Shown: one piece after another, positions 41,766-49,924 of the stretch
Layout of the letters: every line of letters begins with the position of its first letter
How positions within the stretch are numbered: the first letter of the stretch is position 1
Assembly (NCBI RefSeq): GCF_004143485.2
Contig: NZ_ML974130.1
Span: 446,621-510,620 of the forward strand
From: Halorussus amylolyticus
GTDB lineage: Archaea > Halobacteriota > Halobacteria > Halobacteriales > Haladaptataceae
DNA length: 64,000 nt
Reading direction: 5' to 3'
The notes under the pieces: model-generated
The model's database searches: none
What the model was told of the DNA's origin: nothing
What the model saw: the letters and a program-made list of their open reading frames with translations, nothing else
Made by a program: the position numbers and the translations under genes

Positions 41766-42395
41766 ATGGTCGATTTCCAATCGCGCGATACGAGCCGCGG
41801 ATTCGACGACGAGGACTCCCCCGACGACGATTCCCCCGCCGAGGACGGTCACGACGAGGGCCACGACCACGGGGAGGGCGACCACTCTCACGACGAGGAC
41901 GACCATCACGCGCACGACGTGGAATCGCTCGGTGCGGCGGTCGTCACCGTCTCCTCGTCGCGGTCGCTCTCGGACGACCCCTCGGGCGACGCGGTCGTGG
42001 CCGCCCTCGAAGACGCGGGCCACACCGTCGTCAGCCGCGACCTCGTGAACGACGACCGCGACGGCGTGCAGGGGTCGCTCGACGCGCTGGTCCGGCGCGA
42101 CGACGTGGACATCGTCGTCACGACCGGCGGGACCGGCGTCACGCCCGACGACGTGACCGTCGAGGCGATTTCGCCGCTGTTCGAGAAGGAACTGCCGGGG
42201 TTCGGCGAACTGTTCCGGTCGCTGTCGTTCGAGGAAATCGGAACGAAAATCGTCGGCACGCGCGCGACAGCGGGCGTGGCCGACGGCGTCCCGGTCTTCT
42301 GCCTGCCGGGGAGCGAGAACGCCGCCCGACTCGGAACCGAGGAGATAATCGTCGAGGAGGCGGGCCACCTCGCGGGGTTGGCGAGTCGGGAGTGA
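41766..42395 (+). CDS. moaB: Molybdenum cofactor protein MoaB/MogA with His-rich N-terminus
   Basis: A 209-residue MoaB/MogA-family protein. The molybdopterin-binding loop is VTTGGTGVTPDD and the C-terminal LPGSENAARLG is conserved; Asp and Glu for adenylylation are in this core. Before the fold begins at about residue 53 is an acidic extension with eight His between residues 29 and 50 (GHDEGHDHGEGDHSHDEDDH), a likely metal-binding tail. The enzyme adenylylates molybdopterin before metal insertion. A TATA-like TTTTAAGG lies about 30 bp upstream. Neighbours are unrelated, but an AOR-type tungsten enzyme is 8 kb away. Confidence 0.9.
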   Translation: MVDFQSRDTSRGFDDEDSPDDDSPAEDGHDEGHDHGEGDHSHDEDDHHAHDVESLGAAVVTVSSSRSLSDDPSGDAVVAALEDAGHTVVSRDLVNDDRDGVQGSLDALVRRDDVDIVVTTGGTGVTPDDVTVEAISPLFEKELPGFGELFRSLSFEEIGTKIVGTRATAGVADGVPVFCLPGSENAARLGTEEIIVEEAGHLAGLASRE

Positions 42396-42416
42396 GTCGG
42401 TCGGAAGTGGCGCGTC

Positions 42417-43004
42417 TTACTCGAAATCCCGGCGCATCGCGATTTCGAACCACGGACAAAGTCGGAGTTGGCGGTACCACTCGGGGTGCTCGTGGAGTCG
42501 CTCGTAGGGCACCCACATCAGGCCCGCGACCTCCTCCTCGTCGGGGTCGAGCGAGCGGTCGTCGAGGGTGAGTTTGAGGACGGCACAGACCTCGTGTTCG
42601 ACGCCCGCGTTCTCGAAGTAGCGCTTGTATTCGAAGCGGTCGGTGACCCGGAGGTCGTCGTACTGGTCGGGCGTGACGCCGAGTTCTTCTTCGAGTCGCT
42701 GGCGGGTGGCGTCCTCCTGAGACTGACCTTGCACGGGGTGGGAGGCCACGGTGCCGTCCCACCACGTCCCCCAGAGGCGCTTGCCGGGCGCGCGCTGGGC
42801 CAGCAGGATGTTGCCGTCGCCGTCGAACACCAGCGAGGTGAACGCCCGGTGGCGGGTGCCGCCGTTCGTGTGGGCGTCGAGTCGGTTGACGAGTCCCTCT
42901 TCGTTGTCGTCTTCGTCCACCGCGACGACGTTCTGTCGGGCGTTCTTGTGGCGCTCGTCGGTCTCGGGTGCGCTCGCGTCCGTCGTCGTGTCGTCTACGC
43001 TCAT
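42417..43004 (-). CDS. idi: Isopentenyl-diphosphate delta-isomerase-like Nudix protein
   Basis: A 195-residue Nudix-fold protein closely like haloarchaeal type I Idi (LVNRLDAHTNGGTRHRAFTS, YRQLRLCPWFEIAMRRDFE). The Nudix box runs GQSQEDATRQRLEEELGV. In the E. coli enzyme the catalytic Cys67 lies in VCGHPQ; here the matching segment is VASHPV, so that Cys is replaced by Ala. The protein may still isomerise IPP/DMAPP by another route, or may have a different Nudix activity. The acidic 40-residue N-terminus is a haloarchaeal feature. It ends 21 bp from the convergent moaB. Confidence 0.82.
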   Translation of the reverse strand: MSVDDTTTDASAPETDERHKNARQNVVAVDEDDNEEGLVNRLDAHTNGGTRHRAFTSLVFDGDGNILLAQRAPGKRLWGTWWDGTVASHPVQGQSQEDATRQRLEEELGVTPDQYDDLRVTDRFEYKRYFENAGVEHEVCAVLKLTLDDRSLDPDEEEVAGLMWVPYERLHEHPEWYRQLRLCPWFEIAMRRDFE

Positions 43005-43082
43005 TGGACTCGAATTGCGGGGGATAGGTAAAACCGTCTTCGATAGTTCGCGGTGGCACGAGCGAGACCGCGGAAGAATACT

Positions 43083-43108
43083 TTTGTGCTTGTGCGCACA
43101 AACACAAA
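43083..43108. promoter_or_regulatory. 26-bp near-perfect operator before vapB
   Basis: The palindrome has half-sites TTTGTGCTTGTGC and GCACAAACACAAA, with one mismatched pair, and ends 2 bp before the vapB start codon. It overlaps the TATA region (AATACTTTT). It is well placed for auto-repression by the ribbon-helix-helix antitoxin, as is known for other vapBC operons. Confidence 0.75.
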
Positions 43109-43110
43109 CC

Positions 43111-43389
43111 ATGGGGACGAAGACCATCGGCCTCCGGGACGACGTGTACGAGCGTCTGAAATCCCGAAAGCGGGAGGGCGAGAGCTTCACGGACGTGATG
43201 GACCGCCTGATGGACGAGACGACGCCCGACTGGCGAGAGGGATTCGGGACGCTCTCGGATGGGGAGGCTGACGAACTCGAATCGGTCGTCCGCGAATCGC
43301 GCGAAGCGACGGCTGAAGGAGTGACGAATCGACAGGCGGAGGCGCTCGAAGCGCTGGCGGAGGTGACGGATGACGACGAAACTGCTTGA
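43111..43389 (+). CDS. vapB: VapB-type antitoxin
   Basis: A 92-residue antitoxin starting MGTKTIGLRDDVYERLKSRK, a ribbon-helix-helix DNA-binding domain of about 45 residues. An acidic helical C-terminus, which should wrap the toxin, completes it. It overlaps the toxin gene by 20 bp. The palindromic operator just upstream supports auto-regulation. Archaeal VapBC pairs act in stress control or stabilise chromosomal segments. Confidence 0.87.
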   Translation: MGTKTIGLRDDVYERLKSRKREGESFTDVMDRLMDETTPDWREGFGTLSDGEADELESVVRESREATAEGVTNRQAEALEALAEVTDDDETA

Positions 43390-43780
43390 TACGACGTTTC
43401 TCATCCACTACTGGGCGGGACGAGACGCCGTGGCGGAGTACCTCGAAGCCCGCGAGGACACCTGCGAGTTCGCCACGACCGCCATCAATCTCAAAGAGAT
43501 TGCGGTCGGACGGAAGCTACAGGGCCAGTTCGACCCGCGCGAGATACGTTCGAAGTTCGAGTGGGTTCGTCTCGTGCCGTTCGGCGTCGAACACGCCTTC
43601 TCGGCTGGCGAGCTGGAAGCGAGTCTGCGCGAAGACGACGACATCAATCAGCAGAAGGTGAACGCGCTCGCTGGCGACCTCCTCATCGCGTCGGTCGCGG
43701 CGGAGTTGGGCGCGCCCGTCGTCACGCGAAACGTCGAGGATTTTGAGCTGTTCGATGGCGTTTCTGTCGAGACGTACTAA
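43370..43780 (+). CDS. vapC: VapC-type PIN-domain RNase toxin
   Basis: A 136-residue PIN-domain protein. Acidic active-site residues are D7 (LLDTTFLIHYW), E43 (LKEIAVG), D103 (AGDLLIASVA) and D124 (NVEDFELF). The family cleaves tRNA or rRNA in a metal-dependent way, and VapB blocks this. The 20-bp overlap with vapB gives translational coupling. Confidence 0.9.
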   Translation: MTTKLLDTTFLIHYWAGRDAVAEYLEAREDTCEFATTAINLKEIAVGRKLQGQFDPREIRSKFEWVRLVPFGVEHAFSAGELEASLREDDDINQQKVNALAGDLLIASVAAELGAPVVTRNVEDFELFDGVSVETY

Positions 43781-43821
43781 GAGCGAGCGTGTCCGAGAGC
43801 TTTGGAGATTCCCCGCCACCC

Positions 43822-43897
43822 TTTTTCGATTGAAGCGTCTCGTTCGCCCGTCATTCTGTCACCGTATCAGAAACGCTGATTTTTCGATTGAAGCGTC
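43822..43897. repeat. 18-bp direct repeat pair
   Basis: TTTTTCGATTGAAGCGTC occurs at 43822-43839 and again at 43880-43897 (58 bp apart). The second copy ends 23 bp before the dispersed structured repeat begins, so the pair may mark its boundary. Confidence 0.75.
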
Positions 43898-43920
43898 CTG
43901 CTCGCACGTCGCCTCTGAGA

Positions 43921-44042
43921 ACCGCACCGCGACCGCGACGGCCACACCCTCCCCAACCGATTCCGTCGCTCCTTTCAGTCGCTCCGTCATCCCTCGCGCG
44001 AATGATAGCGCGGCCACTTGCGGGCCGCGCCAGCGCGCGCCG
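43921..44042 (+). repeat. Dispersed structured repeat, copy 1
   Basis: Begins ACCGCACCGCGACCGC, continues with CACACCCTCCCCAACCGA, TCGCTCC and TCATCCCTCGCGC, then a hairpin (GCGCGGCC / GGCCGCGC) and ends AGCGCGCGCC. The same ordered blocks occur at 62544-62734. The hairpins differ in sequence but keep pairing. I have an impression of similar blocks in other haloarchaeal genomes. Confidence 0.8.
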
Positions 44043-44174
44043 GGGTGGATGGCCAGATGGTCGAAACCGTCGCTTCTCCAAATTCGCACAAATCGCCGCT
44101 CGCCCACCTTGCGTGGCACTCTCTCGCAAATTCGAAATTCGAAATTTCGTTTCGGAAGTCGTAATCTATCGTCG

Positions 44175-44182
44175 GATTTATT
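44175..44182 (+). promoter_or_regulatory. TATA box of carB
   Basis: GATTTATT lies 31-38 bp before the ATG at 44213. An ATG at 44186 is too close to the box to be used, so the later start is chosen. Confidence 0.55.
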
Positions 44183-44212
44183 ACGATGAGCGAACTTCGG
44201 TCTATCAACAGA

Positions 44213-47200
44213 ATGACCGAGGATACCACGACTGGCGACGGACGGACCATCCTGCTCATCGGAAGTGGCCCCATCCAAATCGGACAGGCCGCGGAGTTCG
44301 ACTACTCCGGCGCGCAGGCCTGCCGCGCGCTTCAGGAGGAGGGCGCGCGAGTCGTGCTGGTCAACTCCAACCCCGCGACCATCATGACCGACCCCGAGAT
44401 GGCCGACAAGGTGTACATCGAGCCAATCACCACCGAGGCCATCGCCGAGATTATCCGGGAAGAGCGCCCCGACGGCGTCATCGCGGGTCTCGGCGGCCAG
44501 ACCGGCCTGAACGTCACCGCCGAACTCTCCGAGGAGGGCGTCTTGGAGGAGTACGACGTGGACATCATGGGCACGCCGCTGGAGACCATCTACGCCACCG
44601 AGGACCGCGACCTGTTCCGCCAGCGCATGGAGGAGCTGAATCAGCCGGTGCCGCGCTCGACCACCATCGCGCTCGACGAGGACGAGTCGGTCACCGACTT
44701 CGACGAGGAGGCTCTGCGCGAGCGCGTCGAGGACGCCGTCGAGACTGTCGGCGGCCTCCCCGTCATCGCCCGGACCACCTACACCCTCGGCGGGTCGGGG
44801 TCGGGCGTCGTCCACGAGATGGACGAACTCGTGGCCCGCGTTCGGAAGGGTCTGCGCCTCTCGCGCAACAGCGAGGTCCTCATCACCGAGTCCATCGCGG
44901 GCTGGGTCGAACTCGAATACGAGGTGATGCGCGACGCGGGCGACTCGTGCATCATCATCTGCAACATGGAGAACATCGACCCGATGGGCATCCACACCGG
45001 CGAGTCCACGGTCGTCACGCCCTCGCAGGTCATCCCCGACGAGGGCCACCAGGAGATGCGCGACGCCGCCCTCGAAGTCATCCGCGACCTCAAGATTCAG
45101 GGCGGGTGTAACATCCAGTTCGCGTGGCGCGACGACGGCACCCCCGGCGGCGAGTACCGCGTCGTGGAAGTGAATCCGCGCGTCTCGCGCTCCTCGGCAC
45201 TCGCCTCGAAGGCGACGGGGTACCCCATCGCCCGCGTGACCGCGAAGGTCGCGCTCGGAAAACGACTCCACGAAATCGAGAACGAGATTACGGGCGAGAC
45301 CACCGCCGCGTTCGAACCCGCCATCGACTACGTGGTCACGAAGGTACCGCGCTGGCCCAAGGACAAGTTCACCGACGTGGACTTCGAACTCGGCACCGCG
45401 ATGAAATCGACGGGCGAAGCGATGGCAATCGGCCGGACGTTCGAGGAAAGCCTCCTCAAAGCCCTGCGCTCCTCGGAGTACGACCCCGACGTGGACTGGC
45501 CCGAGGTGGACGACGCGACCCTCGAAGCCGACTACCTCGAATCGCCGACGCCTGACCGCCCGTACGCGATGTTCGAGGCGTTCGAGCGCGGGTACACCGT
45601 GGCCGACGTGGTCGAACTCACCGGCATCGAGGAGTGGTACGTCGAGCGCTACGAGAACGTGGCCGACGCTTCGGTCGCGGCCCAAGAGGGCACCTTCGAG
45701 CAGGCCGCCGAAACGGGCTTCACGAATCAAGAGGTCGCGGCCAAGGCTGGCGCGGATGTCGGCGCTGTCGAATCCGCTGCACCCGAGCGCGACTTCAAGC
45801 AGGTGGACACCTGCGCGGGCGAGTTCGCGGCCTCGACGCCGTACTACTACTCCTCGCGCCGTCCCGGCGTCGGACTCGGCCGGAACGAGGTGCAGGTCGA
45901 TACCGACGCCGAGAGCGTGGTCGTGGTCGGCGGCGGTCCCATCCGCATCGGGCAGGGCGTCGAGTTCGACTACTGCTCGGTCCACGCGGTTCAGGCGCTC
46001 CGCGAACAGGGCATCGACGCCCACGTCGTCAACAACAACCCCGAGACCGTCAGCACGGACTACGACACCTCCGACGGCCTCTTCTTCGAACCCATCACCG
46101 CCGAGGAGGTCGCCGACGTCATCGAGACCACCGACGCCGACGGCGTGATGGTGCAGTTCGGCGGCCAGACCTCGGTCGATATCGGACGGCCGCTCGAAGA
46201 CGAAATCGAGCGCCGGGACCTCGATTGTGAGATTCTCGGTACGACCGTGGACGCGATGGACCTCGCGGAGGACCGCGACCGCTTCAACCGCCTGATGGAC
46301 GATTTGGGCATCGCACAGCCGGTCGGCGGCTCCGCGACCAGCGAATCGGAGGCGCTCGACCTCGCTCACGATATCGGCTACCCGGTCCTCGTCCGTCCCT
46401 CCTACGTCCTCGGCGGACGCGCGATGGAAGTCGTCCACGACGACGACGAACTCAAGGAGTACATCGAGGAGGCGGTCCGGGTCAGCCCCGACAAGCCCAT
46501 CCTCGTGGACCAGTTCCTCGCCAACGCGGTCGAACTCGACGTGGACGCGGTGGCCGATGGGGACGACGTGCTGATTGGGGGAATCATGGAACACGTCGAG
46601 AGTGCCGGTGTCCACTCGGGCGACTCGGCCTGCCTGATTCCCACCCGGTCGCTCTCCGAGGAGACGCTCGGGCGCGTCCGGAGCGTGGTCGAGGACATCG
46701 CGGTCGCGCTCGACACCGTGGGCCTGCTGAACGTCCAGTTGGCCGTCCAAGACGGCGAAGTGTACGTCCTCGAAGCCAACCCCCGTTCGTCGCGCACGGT
46801 CCCATTCGTCTCGAAGGCGACCGGCGTCCCAATCGCGAAACTCGCCGCAAAAGTGATGGCGGGCGACTCGCTCGCCGACCTCGGCGTGGCCGAGCAGGTG
46901 CCCGACCAGATTAGCGTGAAGGAGGTCGTCCTCCCGTTCGACCGCCTGCCGGGAAGCGACCCGCGCCTCGGCCCGGAGATGAAGTCCACGGGCGAGGTGA
47001 TGGGGAGCGCCGACACCTTCGGCAAGGCCTACGACAAGGCTCAGGACGCGACCGGCAAGCCCATCCCCGACTCGGGCACCGCCCTCGTGGACCTGACCGA
47101 CGACTTCGGCGAGTACTTCAGCATCGACGAGTTCGGCGACTACTTCGAGGTCGTCACGCCCGAGGAGTTCGGCGACGACCCGACCGAGCAGGCCGACGCC

Positions 47201-47410
47201 GCCAAGGAAGCGATTCTCAGCGGCGACATCGACCTCATCGTCTCGCGGAACCGCGACGTGCTGGAGACTGCGGTCGAGGAGGAAGTGACCTACTTCTCGA
47301 CCGAGGCGAGCGCGCAGGCCGCGCTGGAGGCGCTCGACGCGCGCGACGAACCCCTCGACGTGCTGCCCGTCGGCGACCGGCCGAAGACGACTCGCGAGTG
47401 GGGCCGGTAA
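44213..47410 (+). CDS. carB: Carbamoyl-phosphate synthase large subunit
   Basis: A 1065-residue protein with the standard duplicated layout: first ATP-grasp half (about 1-400, GSGPIQIGQAAEFDYSG), a linking oligomerisation domain, second half (about 550-930, GGGPIRIGQGVEFDYCS) and a C-terminal MGS-like allosteric domain. It makes carbamoyl phosphate from ammonia, bicarbonate and two ATP for pyrimidines and arginine. The small subunit carA is not adjacent. Start MTEDTTTGDGRTILLIGSG is preferred from the TATA spacing; an in-frame ATG nine codons earlier is the alternative. Confidence 0.94.
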   Translation: MTEDTTTGDGRTILLIGSGPIQIGQAAEFDYSGAQACRALQEEGARVVLVNSNPATIMTDPEMADKVYIEPITTEAIAEIIREERPDGVIAGLGGQTGLNVTAELSEEGVLEEYDVDIMGTPLETIYATEDRDLFRQRMEELNQPVPRSTTIALDEDESVTDFDEEALRERVEDAVETVGGLPVIARTTYTLGGSGSGVVHEMDELVARVRKGLRLSRNSEVLITESIAGWVELEYEVMRDAGDSCIIICNMENIDPMGIHTGESTVVTPSQVIPDEGHQEMRDAALEVIRDLKIQGGCNIQFAWRDDGTPGGEYRVVEVNPRVSRSSALASKATGYPIARVTAKVALGKRLHEIENEITGETTAAFEPAIDYVVTKVPRWPKDKFTDVDFELGTAMKSTGEAMAIGRTFEESLLKALRSSEYDPDVDWPEVDDATLEADYLESPTPDRPYAMFEAFERGYTVADVVELTGIEEWYVERYENVADASVAAQEGTFEQAAETGFTNQEVAAKAGADVGAVESAAPERDFKQVDTCAGEFAASTPYYYSSRRPGVGLGRNEVQVDTDAESVVVVGGGPIRIGQGVEFDYCSVHAVQALREQGIDAHVVNNNPETVSTDYDTSDGLFFEPITAEEVADVIETTDADGVMVQFGGQTSVDIGRPLEDEIERRDLDCEILGTTVDAMDLAEDRDRFNRLMDDLGIAQPVGGSATSESEALDLAHDIGYPVLVRPSYVLGGRAMEVVHDDDELKEYIEEAVRVSPDKPILVDQFLANAVELDVDAVADGDDVLIGGIMEHVESAGVHSGDSACLIPTRSLSEETLGRVRSVVEDIAVALDTVGLLNVQLAVQDGEVYVLEANPRSSRTVPFVSKATGVPIAKLAAKVMAGDSLADLGVAEQVPDQISVKEVVLPFDRLPGSDPRLGPEMKSTGEVMGSADTFGKAYDKAQDATGKPIPDSGTALVDLTDDFGEYFSIDEFGDYFEVVTPEEFGDDPTEQADAAKEAILSGDIDLIVSRNRDVLETAVEEEVTYFSTEASAQAALEALDARDEPLDVLPVGDRPKTTREWGR

Positions 47411-47440
47411 GCGGCGGACCTTCGCTTTTCGAGCAAAAAT

Positions 47441-47803
47441 TCAGACTCCGGCGTCCATACCCGGATGCGTCCCCTGAATCCGGAGCAACTGCGCCGCCCG
47501 GTCGGCCTTCGCCAACAGCACTTCCTTGAGCGCGGGCGGATTCCTGATTCGGGTGTCTTCGAGTACGTCTCTCGGGAGCGCCAGCGTTCCCTCCGGAACG
47601 TCGTCCTCGCCGTGGACCGCGAGGTGGTGGCTATCGACTTTCATCACGAGTGGATTGTCGAGTCGCTCGATTCCCTCGCCGGTCGCGTACAACTGCTCGT
47701 TGATTTGCTCGTGGTGGTCGCGCCGCATGGCCGCCTGCTCGCCGTCGGACGGTTCGACGTACAACCGACCGAGGTAGTAGCCGCTGGAGAACTCCTCGAA
47801 CAT
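47441..47803 (-). CDS. DUF5802-type protein
   Basis: A 120-residue protein beginning MFEEFSSGYYLGRLYVEPSD, the conserved opening of haloarchaeal DUF5802. Other conserved pieces are ERLDNPLVMKVDSHHLAVHG and LKEVLLAKADRAAQLL. No catalytic motif is evident. Function is unknown. It is convergent with carB. Confidence 0.85.
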   Translation of the reverse strand: MFEEFSSGYYLGRLYVEPSDGEQAAMRRDHHEQINEQLYATGEGIERLDNPLVMKVDSHHLAVHGEDDVPEGTLALPRDVLEDTRIRNPPALKEVLLAKADRAAQLLRIQGTHPGMDAGV

Positions 47804-48103
47804 GGGACAAGCTAACGTATATCAGGACCAGGAATAAGCGTTTCGGATAGGTTTATATAGTCGCGCAAAAACACTATTTAACTACTCGCAATCTCTCCCG
47901 TCGTTCGGGCGGACGTTTCTCGGTGAGACGGCTCCCCTCCGAGGGGACCGAACGTCCCCGCCGGTCGCGCTCGCGCGACCGGCGGGGACGTTTCGGGGGT
48001 CCGAGGCCCGTCGCATTCTGTGCTCCGTCTCCGTCTTCGCTCGCATCCCGTCACACGTCTTTCGACCGATAAGAACTTTGGCGCTCGCGGCCCGCGAGGA
48101 CGT
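47804..48103. other. 300-bp gap with AT-rich promoters and a 42-nt palindrome
   Basis: The AT-rich left half (47805-47885) has TATA-like sequences in both directions, among them GTTTATATAG near 47849 pointing right. The right half holds the long palindrome 47951-47992. No gene is seen. The rightward TATA lies about 250 bp before the DUF1405 gene, leaving room for a long leader or a small RNA. Confidence 0.5.
47951..47992. repeat. Perfect palindrome, 20-bp stem, TC loop
   Basis: AACGTCCCCGCCGGTCGCGC and its exact reverse complement flank TC. A further three pairs could form past a one-base bulge. It is the strongest hairpin in the window. Confidence 0.9.
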
Positions 48104-48766
48104 ATGGTGATTCCCGACCGGTACGCGCGCCAGTTTCTCGAAGACGGGCCGAATCTCGCGTGGCTCGTCTCGGTGAACGTACTGGCGATGCTGGTCGGGG
48201 TGCTGTTCTACGTCGAGACACTCCCCGAGGTGCCGACGTACCTCTGGCCGCTGTACGCCGACTCGCCCGCCGCGCTGTTTCTGGTCACGCTGTCGCTCGT
48301 CACGCTCCTGCCGAATCTCGGCAATCGGGTGTCCGACGCGCCGCGCAACCGCGCGCTCGCGTACCTCCACACGTTCGCGTTCGCGTGGCTCGTAAAGTAC
48401 GGTCTCTGGACCGCGGTCTCGCTGAACCTCGGCTTCTCGTCGTACTTCGGGCCGCCGTGGAGCGAGGACGCGCTGTGGTCGTACTGGTTCATCGTCCTCA
48501 CGCACCTCGGGTTCGTGGTCGAGGCGTATCTCCTCCCTCACTACGGCGCGACGACTCGCGGGGCGCTCGCGGCCGCGCTCGCCGCGCTCCTCGCCAACGA
48601 CGCGCTCGACTACCTGCTCGGCTACCACCCGCCCCTGCGGTACGAACCCGGCGTCGTCCTGCCGATTGCGACCGTCGCGCTCTCGGTCCTCGCGGTCGGG
48701 GCCGCGGCGCGCGCGTTCGACCGCCTCCCCCGAACCGAGGGTCAGAACCGGCTTGAAACCGAGTAG
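48104..48766 (+). CDS. DUF1405 membrane protein
   Basis: A 220-residue integral membrane protein with about six helices, matching DUF1405 (YpjA-like). Characteristic stretches are LAWLVSVNVLAMLVGVLFYV, LWPLYADSPAALFLV and VKYGLWTAVSLNL...WFIVLTHLGFVVEAYLL. The function of the family is unknown. It starts MVIPDRYARQFLEDGPNLAW. Confidence 0.85.
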   Translation: MVIPDRYARQFLEDGPNLAWLVSVNVLAMLVGVLFYVETLPEVPTYLWPLYADSPAALFLVTLSLVTLLPNLGNRVSDAPRNRALAYLHTFAFAWLVKYGLWTAVSLNLGFSSYFGPPWSEDALWSYWFIVLTHLGFVVEAYLLPHYGATTRGALAAALAALLANDALDYLLGYHPPLRYEPGVVLPIATVALSVLAVGAAARAFDRLPRTEGQNRLETE

Positions 48767-48850
48767 GCGCGAGCTAATCGGGCTTTGAACGCTAATACGC
48801 GCTCTCGACGTGTAAGCGTCCGACGTGAACGGAACGAACGAATGTCTGCC

Positions 48851-48859
48851 TTTTTAAAC
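48851..48859 (+). promoter_or_regulatory. TATA box of the secreted coiled-coil protein gene
   Basis: TTTTTAAAC lies 23-31 bp before the ATG. Confidence 0.6.
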
Positions 48860-48881
48860 GGGGGCGCTATACGTCGAACTG

Positions 48882-49832
48882 ATGAGTGCCCATCGAGCCG
48901 TCCTCCTGACGTTGCTCGTCATCTGTGGCTCGCTGGTGGTCGCCGCGCCGACGAGTGCGATGACAGACGCGAGCGCCGACGATGCGCTCGCGTCGGAAGA
49001 CCTCCGGCCTTCGACCGCCCAGACCGACGCGACCCAGGACGAAACGACGGAGAACGAGACGAACGATTCGTTCGGTGCGAACATCTCGTCGTTCATGCAG
49101 TCGAGCGCCGCCGAAATCGGCGGCGCGGTCGAGACCGGCATGTGGTCGGCGTCGTTCAACGCGACCGCGAACCGCTCGAGTCAGGAGCGACTCGTCGAGC
49201 GCCGAACCGACAAACTCCGCGGCGACCTGACCGACCTTCAGGAGCGCAAGGAGGAACTCGCCGCCGAGCGCGAGGCGGGCGAGATATCGAAACCGGCCTA
49301 CAGAGCGCAGGTCGGACAACTGACGGGACGAATCAACGCGCTCCAGTCGGCCATCAACGCGACCGAATCGCGGGCGAAACAGGCTGGCATGAACACCGAC
49401 GAGATTCGGACGCTCGAAGCCGACACTCGGAATCTGTCCGGTCCCGAAATCGCCGCGGTCGCTCGGAACACGACCGGCGTCGGGAACGGACCGCCCGGAA
49501 GCGCCGGAGCCGAGGGCAACGAAAGCGGTCCCCCGACCGGCGTCGGGGAAGGCGTGAACGAGACGGGAATCGACGAAAGCGCCAACGACACGGCCGCCAC
49601 CGGTTCCAACGCCGCGAAGCCGCCCAACACCACAGATACGAACGCCTCTGGCGAGCGTGGACCGCCCGAGAAGCGTCCGGTGGACGGCGACTCCGAGAAT
49701 CCGACCGACGCCAGTAGCGCGTCGAACGCCACCCCGCCCTCGGCGGCGAACGACTCCAGCGAAGCCAGCGACTCGAACGCGAACGCCACCGATTCCGTCT
49801 CGGTCGCGTCGAGCGCGTTCGACGACGTGTAG
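48882..49832 (+). CDS. Secreted protein with coiled coil and Ser/Thr/Asn-rich tail
   Basis: A 316-residue protein of unknown function. A signal peptide (LLTLLVICGSLVVAAPTSA) is followed by a Thr/Asn-rich stretch, a charged helical region likely to form a coiled coil (about 105-175, LQERKEELAAEREAGEISKP), then a long low-complexity tail rich in Asn, Ser, Pro and Gly with many N-glycosylation sequons. No anchor is seen. It lies 92 bp before a conserved ArsR-type regulator on the same strand, a pairing I believe is common in haloarchaea. Confidence 0.75.
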   Translation: MSAHRAVLLTLLVICGSLVVAAPTSAMTDASADDALASEDLRPSTAQTDATQDETTENETNDSFGANISSFMQSSAAEIGGAVETGMWSASFNATANRSSQERLVERRTDKLRGDLTDLQERKEELAAEREAGEISKPAYRAQVGQLTGRINALQSAINATESRAKQAGMNTDEIRTLEADTRNLSGPEIAAVARNTTGVGNGPPGSAGAEGNESGPPTGVGEGVNETGIDESANDTAATGSNAAKPPNTTDTNASGERGPPEKRPVDGDSENPTDASSASNATPPSAANDSSEASDSNANATDSVSVASSAFDDV

Positions 49833-49924
49833 CGAGTTCGGACCCCGCGTGGGTCGGCGAGCGAGACGCGACCCACCGGACGAGAGACACCCTTTTGGGC
49901 GCTCGTTTCCTACTCTTCGCCGGA

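Larger units (their letters stand above)
43781..44212. other. 432-bp intergenic region with repeats and carB promoter
   Basis: No gene seen. From left to right it holds an 18-bp direct repeat, one copy of a structured dispersed repeat (43921-44042), a further unassigned stretch and the carB TATA box at 44175-44182. Confidence 0.6.

Noticed and set aside
40917-42368. 483-codon minus-strand frame
   Set aside because: It is antisense to the second cupin and moaB, both of which have clear family matches; composition is Val/Arg/His-rich as expected of a shadow.
43822-43897. CRISPR-like repeats
   Set aside because: The sequence ends in GATTGAAGC like haloarchaeal CRISPR repeats, but only two 18-nt copies with 58-bp spacing are present, there are no further units and no cas genes are in the window.
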